Below are positions 9,303 through 20,324 of a stretch of DNA of 64,000 nt, one piece after another. The notes under the pieces were generated by a model that searched no databases, was not told the DNA's origin, and saw only the letters and a program-made list of their open reading frames with translations. Where the stretch lies: assembly GCA_017442535.1 (NCBI GenBank), contig JAFRZL010000015.1:1-64000 (forward strand), in the 5' to 3' direction. Position numbers and translations under genes: made by a program. The DNA comes from Bacillota bacterium (GTDB lineage: Bacteria; Bacillota; Clostridia; Lachnospirales; Bianqueaceae). Position 1 is the stretch's first letter. The number at the start of each line of letters is the position of its first letter.

Positions 9303-9569
9303 ATGGCAAATATCAAGTCCGCTAAGAAAAGAGTTCGTGTGATCGAGAAGAAGACGCTTCGCAACAGAATGGTGAAGTCTCAGGTTAAGACCGCTGTCAA
9401 GAAGGTCCAGACCGAGATCAAGGCCGGCAATGCCGAGGCCGCCAAGGCCAATCTGCAGCTTGCGATTTCCACTATCGACAAGGCCAGATCCAAGGGCGTT
9501 CTTCATAAGAATACCGCTTCTCGCAAGATCTCTCGTCTGACCAAGGCTGTGAACAAGATCACTGCCTGA
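9303..9569 (+). CDS. rpsT: 30S ribosomal protein S20
   Basis: Small-subunit ribosomal protein S20 that binds 16S rRNA early in assembly. It has 88 residues, is very rich in Lys and Ala, and carries the family N-terminus MANIKSAKKRVRVIEK, the RNA-binding KKTLRNRMVKS segment and the C-terminal KGVLHKNTASRKISRLTK. A strong AGGAGGAG site precedes the ATG. It is a single-gene transcription unit, with a consensus promoter upstream and a terminator downstream. In spore-formers such as B. subtilis gpr and spoIIP normally follow; here lepA is next. Confidence 0.97.
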   Translation: MANIKSAKKRVRVIEKKTLRNRMVKSQVKTAVKKVQTEIKAGNAEAAKANLQLAISTIDKARSKGVLHKNTASRKISRLTKAVNKITA

Positions 9570-9587
9570 TGATCACGCTGCACTCAT

Positions 9588-9623
9588 AACCGCAGAGGTA
9601 ACTCACGACCTTTGCGGTTTTTT
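9588..9623 (+). terminator. Rho-independent terminator after rpsT
   Basis: AACCGCAGAGGT (9588-9599) pairs with ACCTTTGCGGTT (9608-9619), with one mismatch and an 8-base loop, followed by a T-run. Confidence 0.88.
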
Positions 9624-9697
9624 CTTTCTCTAAATGCCCGGCGCGGAGGCTGTAAGGTTTTTTTGCGCGGTATCTTCTCATCGGGTCAAATCTATGT

Positions 9698-9756
9698 TAT
9701 AATGAATCTGTATGTGCCCGGGCCGACCGTGGTCCGGAGGGAGCTTGACGGCTCCC
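9698..9756 (+). promoter_or_regulatory. lepA promoter and leader hairpin
   Basis: TATAAT at 9698-9703 has only a weak -35 match (TTCTCA, 9675-9680). The leader contains a 6-bp hairpin GGGAGC / GCTCCC (9739-9744 and 9751-9756) just before the ribosome site GGAGGAGG, which could influence lepA translation; this is inference. Confidence 0.5.
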
Positions 9757-9781
9757 GCAGACTAATGGAGGAGGATGCGCG

Positions 9782-11596
9782 ATGAAACAAGCCAACATCC
9801 GTAATTTTTCGATTATTGCGCATATTGATCACGGCAAATCCACACTGGCAGACCGGATCATCGAGAAGACCGGGCTGCTGACCGCGCGCGAGATGCAGGA
9901 TCAGGTGCTGGACAATATGGATCTGGAACGTGAGCGGGGGATCACGATCAAGGCGCAGGCGGTGCGTCTGATTTACCGTGCCGCAGACGGGCAGGAGTAT
10001 ATCCTGAACCTGATCGATACCCCCGGACATGTGGACTTTAATTATGAAGTCTCCCGGAGCCTTGCGGCCTGCGAGGGAGCTTTGCTTGTGGTGGACGCGA
10101 CGCAGGGTATCGAGGCACAGACGCTTGCGAACTGCTATCTGGCGCTGGATCATAATCTGGAGATCCTGCCGGTCATCAACAAAATCGATCTGATCGCAGC
10201 CGATCCGGACCGTGTGAAGACCGAGATAGAGGATATCATCGGGCTGGATACTTCCGAGGCGCCCCTGATCTCGGCTAAAACCGGGCAAAATATCGATGAG
10301 GTGCTGGAAAAGATCGTTACCATGCTCCCGCCGCCCGAGGGCGACCCCGAAGCGCCGCTGCAGGCGCTGATTTTCGACTCCCTCTACGATTCATACCGCG
10401 GAGTCATTGTCTTTATCCGTGTGAAAGAGGGACGGATCAGGAAAGGCATGCGCATTCGTTTTATGGCGGCCGGTGTGGAATATGACGTGGTGGAAGCCGG
10501 TTATATGGGGGCCGGACGGCTGATGCCTTCCGAGGAAGGGCTCGAGGCCGGCGAAGTCGGCTATTTTACCGCGAGCATTAAAGAAGTCGCGCATACGCGC
10601 GTGGGCGATACGGTGACCGGAGCCGACAGACCCGCGGCGACGGCACTCCCCGGATACAAACAGGTCCAGTCCATGGTTTTCTGCGGCATGTATCCGGCCG
10701 ACGGGTCCAAATATCCTGATCTGCGCGACGCGCTGGATAAAATGAAGCTGAACGACGCTTCGCTGTTCTTTGAAGCCGAAACGTCCAAAGCACTCGGATT
10801 CGGCTTCCGCTGCGGTTTTCTGGGGTTGCTGCATATGGAGATCATCGAGGAGAGGCTGGAGAGGGAATTTAATCTGGATCTGGTGACGACCGCGCCAGGC
10901 GTTGTCTACAAGGTGCATAAGAATAACGGTGAAGTAGTGATGCTCTCCAACCCGGCGGATCTGCCCGAGCCGACCGAGATCGAATACATGGAAGAACCGA
11001 TCGTAAAGGCTGAGATCATGCTGCCGACCGAGCATATCGGCGGCATCATGAAGCTCTGTCAGGACCGCCGCGGCGAATACGTGGGGACGGAGTATATCGA
11101 GAACACGCGCGCACTCCTGACGTATAAACTGCCTTTGAACGAGATCATTTATGATTTCTTTGACGCGCTCAAATCGCGGAGCCGCGGATATGCTTCCTTC
11201 GATTACGACCTGTTGGGTTATGAGAGATCTACGCTCGTCAGGCTCGACATTCTGATCAACCGCGAGCCCGTGGACGCGCTCTCCTTTATCGTGCACGAGT
11301 CCAAGGCCTATGAGAGGGCCCGCCGGATCGTGGAGCGCCTTAAGGATGAGATCCCGCGCCACCTCTTTGAGATTCCGATCCAAGCCGCGATCGGCGGCAA
11401 AGTCATCGCCCGCGAGACCGTCAAGGCGATGCGCAAGGATGTTCTGGCCAAGTGCTACGGCGGTGATATTACACGTAAGAAGAAGCTGCTCGAAAAGCAG
11501 AAAGAGGGCAAGAAGAGGATGCGCCAGATCGGCAATGTCGAAGTGCCGCAGGCAGCCTTTATGAGCGTGCTTAAATTTGACGAGGATGATAATTAA
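9782..11596 (+). CDS. lepA: Elongation factor 4 (LepA) GTPase
   Basis: Translational GTPase that binds the ribosome and affects initiation and back-translocation. It has 604 residues, the usual length. Visible motifs are the P-loop AHIDHGKST, switch region [15 protein letters not shown]3 DTPGHVDF, G4 NKIDL, G5 SAKTG and the LepA-specific C-terminus ending near [16 protein letters not shown]. The ribosome site GGAGGAGG is strong. The stop codon shares a base with the hemW start (TAATG), so the two are coupled. In B. subtilis the order rpsT-gpr-spoIIP-lepA-hemW is usual; the sporulation genes are missing here. Confidence 0.96.
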   Translation: MKQANIRNFSIIAHIDHGKSTLADRIIEKTGLLTAREMQDQVLDNMDLERERGITIKAQAVRLIYRAADGQEYILNLIDTPGHVDFNYEVSRSLAACEGALLVVDATQGIEAQTLANCYLALDHNLEILPVINKIDLIAADPDRVKTEIEDIIGLDTSEAPLISAKTGQNIDEVLEKIVTMLPPPEGDPEAPLQALIFDSLYDSYRGVIVFIRVKEGRIRKGMRIRFMAAGVEYDVVEAGYMGAGRLMPSEEGLEAGEVGYFTASIKEVAHTRVGDTVTGADRPAATALPGYKQVQSMVFCGMYPADGSKYPDLRDALDKMKLNDASLFFEAETSKALGFGFRCGFLGLLHMEIIEERLEREFNLDLVTTAPGVVYKVHKNNGEVVMLSNPADLPEPTEIEYMEEPIVKAEIMLPTEHIGGIMKLCQDRRGEYVGTEYIENTRALLTYKLPLNEIIYDFFDALKSRSRGYASFDYDLLGYERSTLVRLDILINREPVDALSFIVHESKAYERARRIVERLKDEIPRHLFEIPIQAAIGGKVIARETVKAMRKDVLAKCYGGDITRKKKLLEKQKEGKKRMRQIGNVEVPQAAFMSVLKFDEDDN

Positions 11597-12732
11597 TGGA
11601 GGAGACGGGCCTCTATCTGCATTACCCCTTCTGTGTCCGCAAATGCGCCTACTGTGATTTCCTGTCGGCACCCGCGGATGAGGGGACGCGCGCTGAATAT
11701 GCGGATGCGCTGAAGCGTGATCTGGCAGGCCGCGCGCAGGAACTGGGTGCTATGAAGGTGCGAAGTGTGTATATCGGCGGGGGGACGCCTTCGCTGATGG
11801 AGCCTGAGGAGATCATCTCCTTGATGCAGACAGTCCATGATCTTGCGGGGGAATGGCTCCCGCAGGCGGAGTGTACGATCGAGGCCAACCCCGGGACCGT
11901 TACACCGGATAAAGCCGTGGCCTGGCGTCAGGCCGGGATCAACAGAGTAAGCATGGGCATGCAGGCCGCGCAGGATACGCTGCTGCAAACGCTTGGCCGT
12001 ATCCACCGCAGGCAGGATGTGATCGACAGTGTCAGGATCGTCCGGCAGGCCGGGTTCCGGAACCTGAATCTGGACCTGATGATGGGTCTCCCGGGACAGT
12101 CCATGGAGGACTGGCAGCAGACACTGGAGCTCGCTTTCAGTCTGGAGCCGGAACATCTGTCCTGCTACAGCCTGATCCTGGAAGAAGGAACGCCTCTGGA
12201 GAGACAGGTGCAATCGGGACGGATGCGGCTGCCCGATGAGGAGCTGGACCGCGCCATGTACGCGGAGACGCTCCTTCAGATGCAAAACCACGGATTTGAA
12301 CAGTACGAGATCTCCAATTTCGCTAAAACCGGATATGAAAGCCGGCATAATCTGGGGTACTGGGATCTGTCCCCTTACCTTGGCATCGGGCTGGGAGCGT
12401 CTTCCTACATAGATGGAAGACGGCTGAAAAACACATCCGACCTGAATGCCTATCTGGAGGCAGAGGATCCGTCAAAGCTGTTCTCTGTGGAGCAGGAAGC
12501 TTCCAGACAGAACGACCTGGAAGAATGGATGTTCCTGGGGCTGCGCCGTACACAGGGGATCTCCCGGGAGGCGTTTAAGGCTTTTTTCGGGACGGAACTG
12601 CAGGAGGAATATGGGCAGCAGATCCGGGAACTGATCCGGGACGGCCTACTGGAACGCTGCGGCGACATGATCCGGCTGACAAGGCGGGGACTCGACCTGG
12701 CCAATTATGTATTTGAAGCATTTTTGCGATAA
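11596..12732 (+). CDS. hemW: Radical SAM heme chaperone HemW (coproporphyrinogen oxidase-like)
   Basis: Radical SAM protein related to oxygen-independent coproporphyrinogen III oxidase, now viewed as a heme chaperone. The 4Fe-4S cysteines are in FCVRKCAYCDF (Cys13, 17, 20), followed by the SAM-binding VYIGGGTPSL. The residue after CxxxCxx is Cys as in CxxxCxxC HemW, and the extra cysteine of true HemN is missing. It has 378 residues, normal, including the C-terminal HemN region (DLEEWMFLGLRRTQGI). The start overlaps the lepA stop by one base. The position next to lepA and before hrcA is conserved in Bacillota. Confidence 0.92.
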   Translation: MEETGLYLHYPFCVRKCAYCDFLSAPADEGTRAEYADALKRDLAGRAQELGAMKVRSVYIGGGTPSLMEPEEIISLMQTVHDLAGEWLPQAECTIEANPGTVTPDKAVAWRQAGINRVSMGMQAAQDTLLQTLGRIHRRQDVIDSVRIVRQAGFRNLNLDLMMGLPGQSMEDWQQTLELAFSLEPEHLSCYSLILEEGTPLERQVQSGRMRLPDEELDRAMYAETLLQMQNHGFEQYEISNFAKTGYESRHNLGYWDLSPYLGIGLGASSYIDGRRLKNTSDLNAYLEAEDPSKLFSVEQEASRQNDLEEWMFLGLRRTQGISREAFKAFFGTELQEEYGQQIRELIRDGLLERCGDMIRLTRRGLDLANYVFEAFLR

Positions 12733-12744
12733 GAGGTGAACGAA

Positions 12745-13503
12745 ATGGGCAGAAGCGAGGAGTTTCTGGACCTGTATAAGGAAATGGAAGAGATGCTGGT
12801 GCAGCGTTTCGCGGAGGCGGGGCGCAGGACTTCCAGCGTCGTGATGGACTTTTTGAACACGGAAGAAGGCCTGCCCTTTCGCGAGGACCTGAATGTCTGC
12901 CGTGAGGTGCGGAATGTCCTGGCCCATCACGCGTCCATCAGGGGAGAAGCGGTAGTGGAGCCGGCGGAGGCGCTGCTGGATGTGATCCGGCAGGTACTGG
13001 ACTTCCTGAAAAAGCCGCAGCCGGCGCTGGCCTTCGCAACGCCGCGCGAGAGGATGCTGACCACCACCCCCGGCCAGCAGGCCCTCAAGCTGATGCGGGA
13101 GATGCAGAAAAACGGCTTCTCACATGTGCCTGTTTTCCGCTATAATAAGCTGGACGGCGTGTTCAGCATCAGCACGGTATTTTCGTATCTGCTGAAACCG
13201 GGTGCGGGGCCCATTACGGAAGAGACTGAGGTACAGGACTTCGGCAGTCTGCTCCGGATCGGGCAGCACGATTCCGAACGGTTCGAGGTCGTGGATAAGG
13301 ATACGGATTACTGGACAGTGCTGAGCCTTTTTAACCGCAAGGCGGACGGGCCTCGCAAGAGACTTGCCGTGATTTTTATTACGGATGACGGGACGCTCGA
13401 CGGACATATCCTGGGCATGATCACGCCCTGGGATCTGATCGCGCACCGCATGCCGCACCAGACGGAGATTCCGGAGAAATTCGAGTCTTTCTACGAATCC
13501 TGA
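12745..13503 (+). CDS. CBS-domain protein with possible N-terminal HEPN-like region
   Basis: Protein of 252 residues. The C-terminal two thirds read as a CBS pair: MLTTTPGQQALKLMREMQ with FSHVPVFRYNKLDGVFS (about 90-145) and VVDKDTDYWTVLSLFNRK with RLAVIFITDDG and ILGMITPWDL (about 180-240). CBS pairs bind adenine nucleotides. The N-terminal helical part has EDLNVCREVRNVLAHH, where Arg56-Asn57 and His61 fit the R-x4-H pattern of HEPN RNases. The start is ATG 12745, since GAGGTGA (12734-12740) is its ribosome site; GTG 12736 lies within it. It sits between hemW and hrcA. RNase activity is unproven. Confidence 0.65.
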   Translation: MGRSEEFLDLYKEMEEMLVQRFAEAGRRTSSVVMDFLNTEEGLPFREDLNVCREVRNVLAHHASIRGEAVVEPAEALLDVIRQVLDFLKKPQPALAFATPRERMLTTTPGQQALKLMREMQKNGFSHVPVFRYNKLDGVFSISTVFSYLLKPGAGPITEETEVQDFGSLLRIGQHDSERFEVVDKDTDYWTVLSLFNRKADGPRKRLAVIFITDDGTLDGHILGMITPWDLIAHRMPHQTEIPEKFESFYES

Positions 13504-13529
13504 TTATGAATAAATTGTTAATTTTGAAA

Positions 13530-13564
13530 TAGCACTTGACAAAAAGCCTGTCGAGTGCTATTTT
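13530..13564 (+). promoter_or_regulatory. hrcA operon promoter inside a wide CIRCE-like dyad
   Basis: TTGACA (13536-13541) and TATTTT (13559-13564) are 17 bases apart. The promoter lies in an inverted repeat: TAGCACTTGACA (13530-13541) and TGTCGAGTGCTA (13549-13560) match in 11 of 12 positions. Its arms contain the CIRCE half-sites AGCACT and GAGTGCTA but spaced wider than the canonical 9 bases. Confidence 0.75.
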
Positions 13565-13575
13565 ATACACAGATG

Positions 13576-13602
13576 TTAGCACTCTTCCTCGTTGAGTGCT
13601 AA
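13576..13602 (+). promoter_or_regulatory. CIRCE operator (HrcA-binding site)
   Basis: TTAGCACTC (13576-13584), 9 bases, then GAGTGCTAA (13594-13602): a perfect match to the CIRCE consensus. It lies between promoter and hrcA start and implies autorepression of the hrcA-grpE-dnaK-dnaJ operon by HrcA with GroEL. Confidence 0.97.
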
Positions 13603-13633
13603 CAGACTTCAAACATAGGAGGAGGGACATCGG

Positions 13634-14737
13634 ATGGATGAACTCAGTGAGCGGCAGATGCAGATTCTGCAAGCCATTATTCTGAACTACCTCGAGACGG
13701 CAGAGCCCGTCGGCTCACGGACTATTTCACGCCGTTCGCCTCTTGGTTTGAGCTCGGCAACGATCCGCAACGAGATGGCGGATCTGGAAGAACTGGGCTT
13801 TATCCAGCAGCCGCATACGTCGGCCGGCCGGATTCCTTCTTCCAAAGGATACCGCCTGTACGTGGATTCCTTGCTGCAATCGCAGCGCGTGCCTGATGAG
13901 GCTGACAGCCGGGTGCTCCGGGCCATGCTTAAGAACAAGACACATCAGTTGGATTCCGTTCTTAAAGAGATCGGCGAACTGCTTTCGGTGATGACCAGAT
14001 ATCCTACCGTTGTCACCATGCCCCGTTTGAACCGCACCAAGCTGAAACATCTTCAGCTGATCCCGCTGGATGAGAAGTCCGCGATTCTGATGATCGTGAC
14101 GGACGGCAATATCGTCCGTAATCACGTGATCAAGGTGGCAAGGCCAATTTCCGCGGATGAGGGCGACCGCCTGACCAAAGTGCTGAATAAGCATCTGCAG
14201 GGACTTGCGATGGAAGAGATCAATCTTCCGATCATTCAGAAGCTCCGTCATGACCTCGGATCCGATCAGGAGATCGTTTCCGGGCTGCTGGATGCCATTC
14301 AGGCGACTGTGGAATATGCGGATGATGTCGAGATGTATACGGCAGGCACTACCAATATTCTGGACTTTCCGGAGTTCAATGATATCAGCAGCGCGCGTGC
14401 GGTTATGGAGGTATTCCACCGCAAGGACGAAATGCTCGCGGCGATCCGCGGCACGCAGACGGCCGGCGGCCGGAACCTGAGGATCACCATCGGTTCCGAG
14501 AACGAGCTGGCGGCGATGCAGGACTGCAGCGTCATTACCACGACCTATACGGTGGGCGGTAATAATATCGGTTCAATCAGCGTGATCGGACCTGTACGGA
14601 TGGATTACGGCAAGGTCATTTCCACGCTTGGCAATATGATCTCGGATTTCCAGAACATGCTGGAAACGGAAAACAGTCCGGACAGACCGCCCGATTCGGG
14701 CGGGGACAGTCCGCCTGATCCGCCCGGAACAGATTAG
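13634..14737 (+). CDS. hrcA: Heat-inducible transcription repressor HrcA
   Basis: Repressor of class I heat-shock genes that binds CIRCE. It has 367 residues. The N-terminal winged helix (1-75) contains VGSRTISRRSPLGLSSATIR and IQQPHTSAGRIPSSKGYR, the DNA-recognition parts; the GAF-like and dimerisation regions follow, ending with NNIGSISVIGPVRMDYGKVI. The tail beyond about 345 is a short Pro/Asp/Gly-rich extension, not typical of HrcA. The ribosome site AGGAGGAGGG precedes ATG 13634. A CIRCE element directly upstream supports autoregulation, and grpE follows after 23 bases. Confidence 0.96.
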   Translation: MDELSERQMQILQAIILNYLETAEPVGSRTISRRSPLGLSSATIRNEMADLEELGFIQQPHTSAGRIPSSKGYRLYVDSLLQSQRVPDEADSRVLRAMLKNKTHQLDSVLKEIGELLSVMTRYPTVVTMPRLNRTKLKHLQLIPLDEKSAILMIVTDGNIVRNHVIKVARPISADEGDRLTKVLNKHLQGLAMEEINLPIIQKLRHDLGSDQEIVSGLLDAIQATVEYADDVEMYTAGTTNILDFPEFNDISSARAVMEVFHRKDEMLAAIRGTQTAGGRNLRITIGSENELAAMQDCSVITTTYTVGGNNIGSISVIGPVRMDYGKVISTLGNMISDFQNMLETENSPDRPPDSGGDSPPDPPGTD

Positions 14738-14760
14738 CAACAGCAGAGAGGCAATCAGTG

Positions 14761-17288
<2,528 letters not shown>

Positions 17289-17314
17289 GGACAGACAGCA
17301 GGTTATGGTTCAAA

Positions 17315-17341
17315 CGGTGGGAGCCGGACAGGTTCCCACCG
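17315..17341 (+). other. Intercistronic hairpin between dnaK and dnaJ
   Basis: CGGTGGGA (17315-17322) pairs with TCCCACCG (17334-17341), extended inward by GCC/GGT to an 11-bp stem with a 5-base loop. No T-run follows, so it is more likely a processing or stability element, or a partial attenuator, than a full terminator. Confidence 0.7.
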
Positions 17342-17386
17342 CTTGGCTGTATATACATATATTGCGGAAAGCAGGTGAAGTAGGAG

Positions 17387-18532
17387 ATGGCGGAAGAAAA
17401 AAGGGATTACTATGAGGTCCTAGGGGTAGGCAAAGACGCGACCGAACAGGAAATCAAAAAGGCTTACCGAGTGCTGGCCAAGAAATACCATCCCGACGCC
17501 AATCCGGGCGATAAAGAAGCGGAAGCCAAATTCAAAGAAGCGACAGAAGCCTACGCGATCCTTTCGGACGCGGACAAGAGGGCCAAGTACGACCGTTATG
17601 GTCATGCCGCATTTGATCCGGCGGCTGGAGGGACTTCTGGTTTTGACGGATTCAATTATGAGGACATCCTGAACGAATTCTTCGGCGGCGGCTTTGGCGG
17701 ATTCGGCGGGTTTTCGGATATTTTCGGCGGCGGCTACAGCCGCGGAGGCAGTTATAACGGGCCTCAGCGCGGCAACGACCTTCAGGCAACGATGGAGATC
17801 ACCTTTAAGGAAGCCGCTTTCGGCTGCCAGAAAAAGCTGGATCTGTGGATGGAGGACAATTGTCCGACCTGCGGCGGCACCGGAGCTAAACCCGGTTCTC
17901 CGATCGAAACCTGTTTCCGCTGTAAGGGTAAAGGTCAGGTCCGTACCCAGCAGCAGACGATGTTCGGCATGATGCAGAGCGTGCGTGACTGTCCCGAATG
18001 CCGGGGCACCGGTCAGATCATCAAGGAAAAGTGTTCGCAGTGCGGAGGCTCAGGCCATATCCGTACCAGAAAAACCTTTGAGGTCAGCGTACCGGCAGGC
18101 ATCGACATGGGCCAGCGTATCCGTCTGACCGAAAAGGGTGAGCCGGGCACGAACGGCGGCCCCAACGGCGACCTGTATGTTACGTTCCAGATCAAGCCCG
18201 ACCCGGTTTTCTCGCGTCAGGGCTATGATGTTTTCAGCAGCATGAATATTACCTTTGCCCAGGCAACGCTCGGCGCCGAGATCGAGGTGCCGACCATCGA
18301 CGGCAAGGTTTCGTATACGATTTCTCCGGGAACGCAGAGCGGCACACGCTTCCGTCTGCGCGGCAAAGGCATTTCTTATGTGCGGAATCCTTCGCAGCGG
18401 GGTGACCATTATGTCACCGTCAATGTCGAGGTGCCCAAACGCCTGAACGAAAAGCAGAAGGAAGCACTGCGCGCTTTCGCAGCCGAGATGGGTGAGGGTG
18501 TCCACGAGAAAAAGAAAGGCTTTTTTAGGTAA
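17387..18532 (+). CDS. dnaJ: Chaperone DnaJ (Hsp40)
   Basis: Co-chaperone that delivers substrates and triggers DnaK ATPase. It has 381 residues and full class I architecture: J domain (1-70) with the HPD motif in [10 protein letters not shown], a Gly/Phe-rich region (75-125), four zinc-binding CxxCxGxG-type repeats ([32 protein letters not shown]) and the C-terminal substrate-binding domains. It follows dnaK in the HrcA-controlled operon and is bounded on both sides by intercistronic hairpins. Confidence 0.97.
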   Translation: MAEEKRDYYEVLGVGKDATEQEIKKAYRVLAKKYHPDANPGDKEAEAKFKEATEAYAILSDADKRAKYDRYGHAAFDPAAGGTSGFDGFNYEDILNEFFGGGFGGFGGFSDIFGGGYSRGGSYNGPQRGNDLQATMEITFKEAAFGCQKKLDLWMEDNCPTCGGTGAKPGSPIETCFRCKGKGQVRTQQQTMFGMMQSVRDCPECRGTGQIIKEKCSQCGGSGHIRTRKTFEVSVPAGIDMGQRIRLTEKGEPGTNGGPNGDLYVTFQIKPDPVFSRQGYDVFSSMNITFAQATLGAEIEVPTIDGKVSYTISPGTQSGTRFRLRGKGISYVRNPSQRGDHYVTVNVEVPKRLNEKQKEALRAFAAEMGEGVHEKKKGFFR

Positions 18533-18543
18533 ATTCAGATAGG

Positions 18544-18563
18544 ATCCCGCCGCCGTGCGGGAT
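18544..18563 (+). other. Intercistronic hairpin between dnaJ and prmA
   Basis: ATCCCGC (18544-18550) and GCGGGAT (18557-18563) form a perfect 7-bp stem with a 6-base loop, directly before the prmA ribosome site. There is no T-run. Confidence 0.65.
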
Positions 18564-18577
18564 GGAAAGGATTTAGG

Positions 18578-19537
18578 ATGAATTGGTATCGTTTTACGAT
18601 TCACACGGTAACGGATGCGGTCGAAGCGCTTTCATACAGCCTGGAGGAGGAACTTGGCGCCAAGGGCGTCGAGATCTTTGATCCCAAGGATATTTTAATG
18701 CAGGATAAGAGCCCTCTGGACTGGGACTATATCGACGAGGATCTGCTTAAGGATCTGAGCCGTGATGAAGTGCTGCTGTCGGTCTATTTCCCTGAAGAAA
18801 TGTTCGAGCGGCCGTCCGATGTGGAAGATATCAAACTGCGCATCCGTCACATGCTTGACCGGATCAGCGAGTTCCTGCCCGTGGGAACAGGAGCGATCGA
18901 GCAGTCCTGCATGGCTGAGGAGGACTGGGCCAATAACTGGAAGAAGTATTATAAACCCTTCCACATAGGGCATATCCTGGTCATTCCCAGCTGGCTGGAG
19001 GCGGAAGCAGAGCCCGGTGACCGGGTCATCCGGATGGATCCGGGAATGGCTTTCGGCAGCGGCACGCATGAGACGACCAGTATGTGCGTGTCCCTGCTGG
19101 AAGAGGTGATCCGCGGAGGAGAAACCGTCTTTGATATCGGATGCGGAAGCGGCATCCTTGGGATCGCCGCGGCTAAGCTCGGTGCGGGGCGTGTATACTG
19201 TACGGATCTTGACGCCAAGGCGGTGCATGTGGCAGCTGAAAATGTCCGTGACAATGACGTGGCGGACTGCACGACGGTCCATCTTGGCAATTTGATGCAG
19301 ATCCCGGAACTTGCAGGGGTTCATCCGCAGGTGGTGGTCTCCAATATCATTGCCGATGTGATCATCGGTTTCGCACCCAAAGTATATGAGGTGCTCGCGG
19401 AGAACGGAAGCTTTATTGCTTCGGGCATCATCATCGAACGGAAGCAGGATGTGATCGACGCTCTGTCCGCATGCGGATTCAAAGTGCTGAAGGTCCTGGA
19501 AAAAGGCAGCTGGTGCGCCGTTTTGTCCGGGAAATAA
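18578..19537 (+). CDS. prmA: Ribosomal protein L11 methyltransferase
   Basis: SAM-dependent enzyme that trimethylates ribosomal protein L11. It has 319 residues, usual length. The N-terminal substrate-binding part contains YSLEEELGAKGVEIFD and the characteristic EEDWANNWKKYYKPFHIG; the methyltransferase domain has DPGMAFGSGTHETTSMC, the SAM-binding motif I VFDIGCGSGILGIAAAKLGA and VVSNIIADVIIG. It follows dnaJ as in B. subtilis (dnaJ-prmA-rsmE), so it may be transcribed with the heat-shock operon by read-through past the hairpin. Confidence 0.95.
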   Translation: MNWYRFTIHTVTDAVEALSYSLEEELGAKGVEIFDPKDILMQDKSPLDWDYIDEDLLKDLSRDEVLLSVYFPEEMFERPSDVEDIKLRIRHMLDRISEFLPVGTGAIEQSCMAEEDWANNWKKYYKPFHIGHILVIPSWLEAEAEPGDRVIRMDPGMAFGSGTHETTSMCVSLLEEVIRGGETVFDIGCGSGILGIAAAKLGAGRVYCTDLDAKAVHVAAENVRDNDVADCTTVHLGNLMQIPELAGVHPQVVVSNIIADVIIGFAPKVYEVLAENGSFIASGIIIERKQDVIDALSACGFKVLKVLEKGSWCAVLSGK

Positions 19538-19556
19538 ATGATTTCAGAGGTACTCT

Positions 19557-20315
19557 ATGCCGAGATTTTTTATTCACAAGGAGGATATTCATGGGGAGAC
19601 TCTGCGGACGCAGGACAATACTCATCATATCCTCCATGTTTTACGTTATGAGCCGGGAGATGTGCTGACATTTTGTGACGGTGAAGGGACGGATTATCAG
19701 TGCCGGATCGAGGAAATCTCCACGGAAGGACGGCAGGAATGGCTGGAAGCCGCTGTTCTGAGCCGGGAGCCCTCCGCGACTGAGCCGGCTGTCTGGATGA
19801 CGCTGTTTCAGGGCATCCCCAAGGCAGACAAGATGGAATGGATTATCGAGAAGAGCGTGGAGCTCGGGGTGAGTGAAATCGTCCCCGTCGCGATGGCACG
19901 CTCCGTATCACGTCCGGATGGGGCGAAGCTGGCCTCCAAGGTGCAGCGCTGGAACAAAATCAGCCTTTCGGCAGCGGAGCAGTCGGGCAGGGGAAGGATC
20001 CCGCAGGTCCGGATGCCCGTTAGCAGTGCGGAACTGGCAGGGGAGCTGGCAGATTATGACCTGGTGATCATCTGCTATGAGGATGCCAGGCTGAACAGCC
20101 TCCGGCAGATTCTCAGCAAAGCTGTCATGCAGAATGGCATGCCGCGCCGCGTCGCTGTGATCATCGGGCCGGAAGGCGGCCTGGAAAGCGATGAGGTGGA
20201 TCTGTGGCAGCGCTCCGGCGGGCTGATCGCGGGTCTCGGGCCGAGGATTCTCCGAACCGAGACGGCCGGTACCGTCGCCGCGGCTTTGATCTTTTACGAA
20301 CTGAATCAGATGTGA
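19557..20315 (+). CDS. rsmE: 16S rRNA m3U1498 methyltransferase RsmE
   Basis: SPOUT-class methyltransferase that modifies U1498 of 16S rRNA. It has 252 residues. The N-terminal PUA-like domain (1-70) begins MPRFFIHKEDIHGETL with HHILHVLRYEPGD; the knotted SPOUT domain has QGIPKADKMEWIIEKSVELG, SAAEQSGRG, VAVIIGPEGGLESDEVDL and LGPRILRTETAG, all hallmarks of the family. It lies 19 bases after prmA. The gene usually found next in B. subtilis (mtaB) is not here; a cysteine desulfurase follows after 9 bases. Confidence 0.95.
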   Translation: MPRFFIHKEDIHGETLRTQDNTHHILHVLRYEPGDVLTFCDGEGTDYQCRIEEISTEGRQEWLEAAVLSREPSATEPAVWMTLFQGIPKADKMEWIIEKSVELGVSEIVPVAMARSVSRPDGAKLASKVQRWNKISLSAAEQSGRGRIPQVRMPVSSAELAGELADYDLVIICYEDARLNSLRQILSKAVMQNGMPRRVAVIIGPEGGLESDEVDLWQRSGGLIAGLGPRILRTETAGTVAAALIFYELNQM

Positions 20316-20324
20316 GGAAATACA

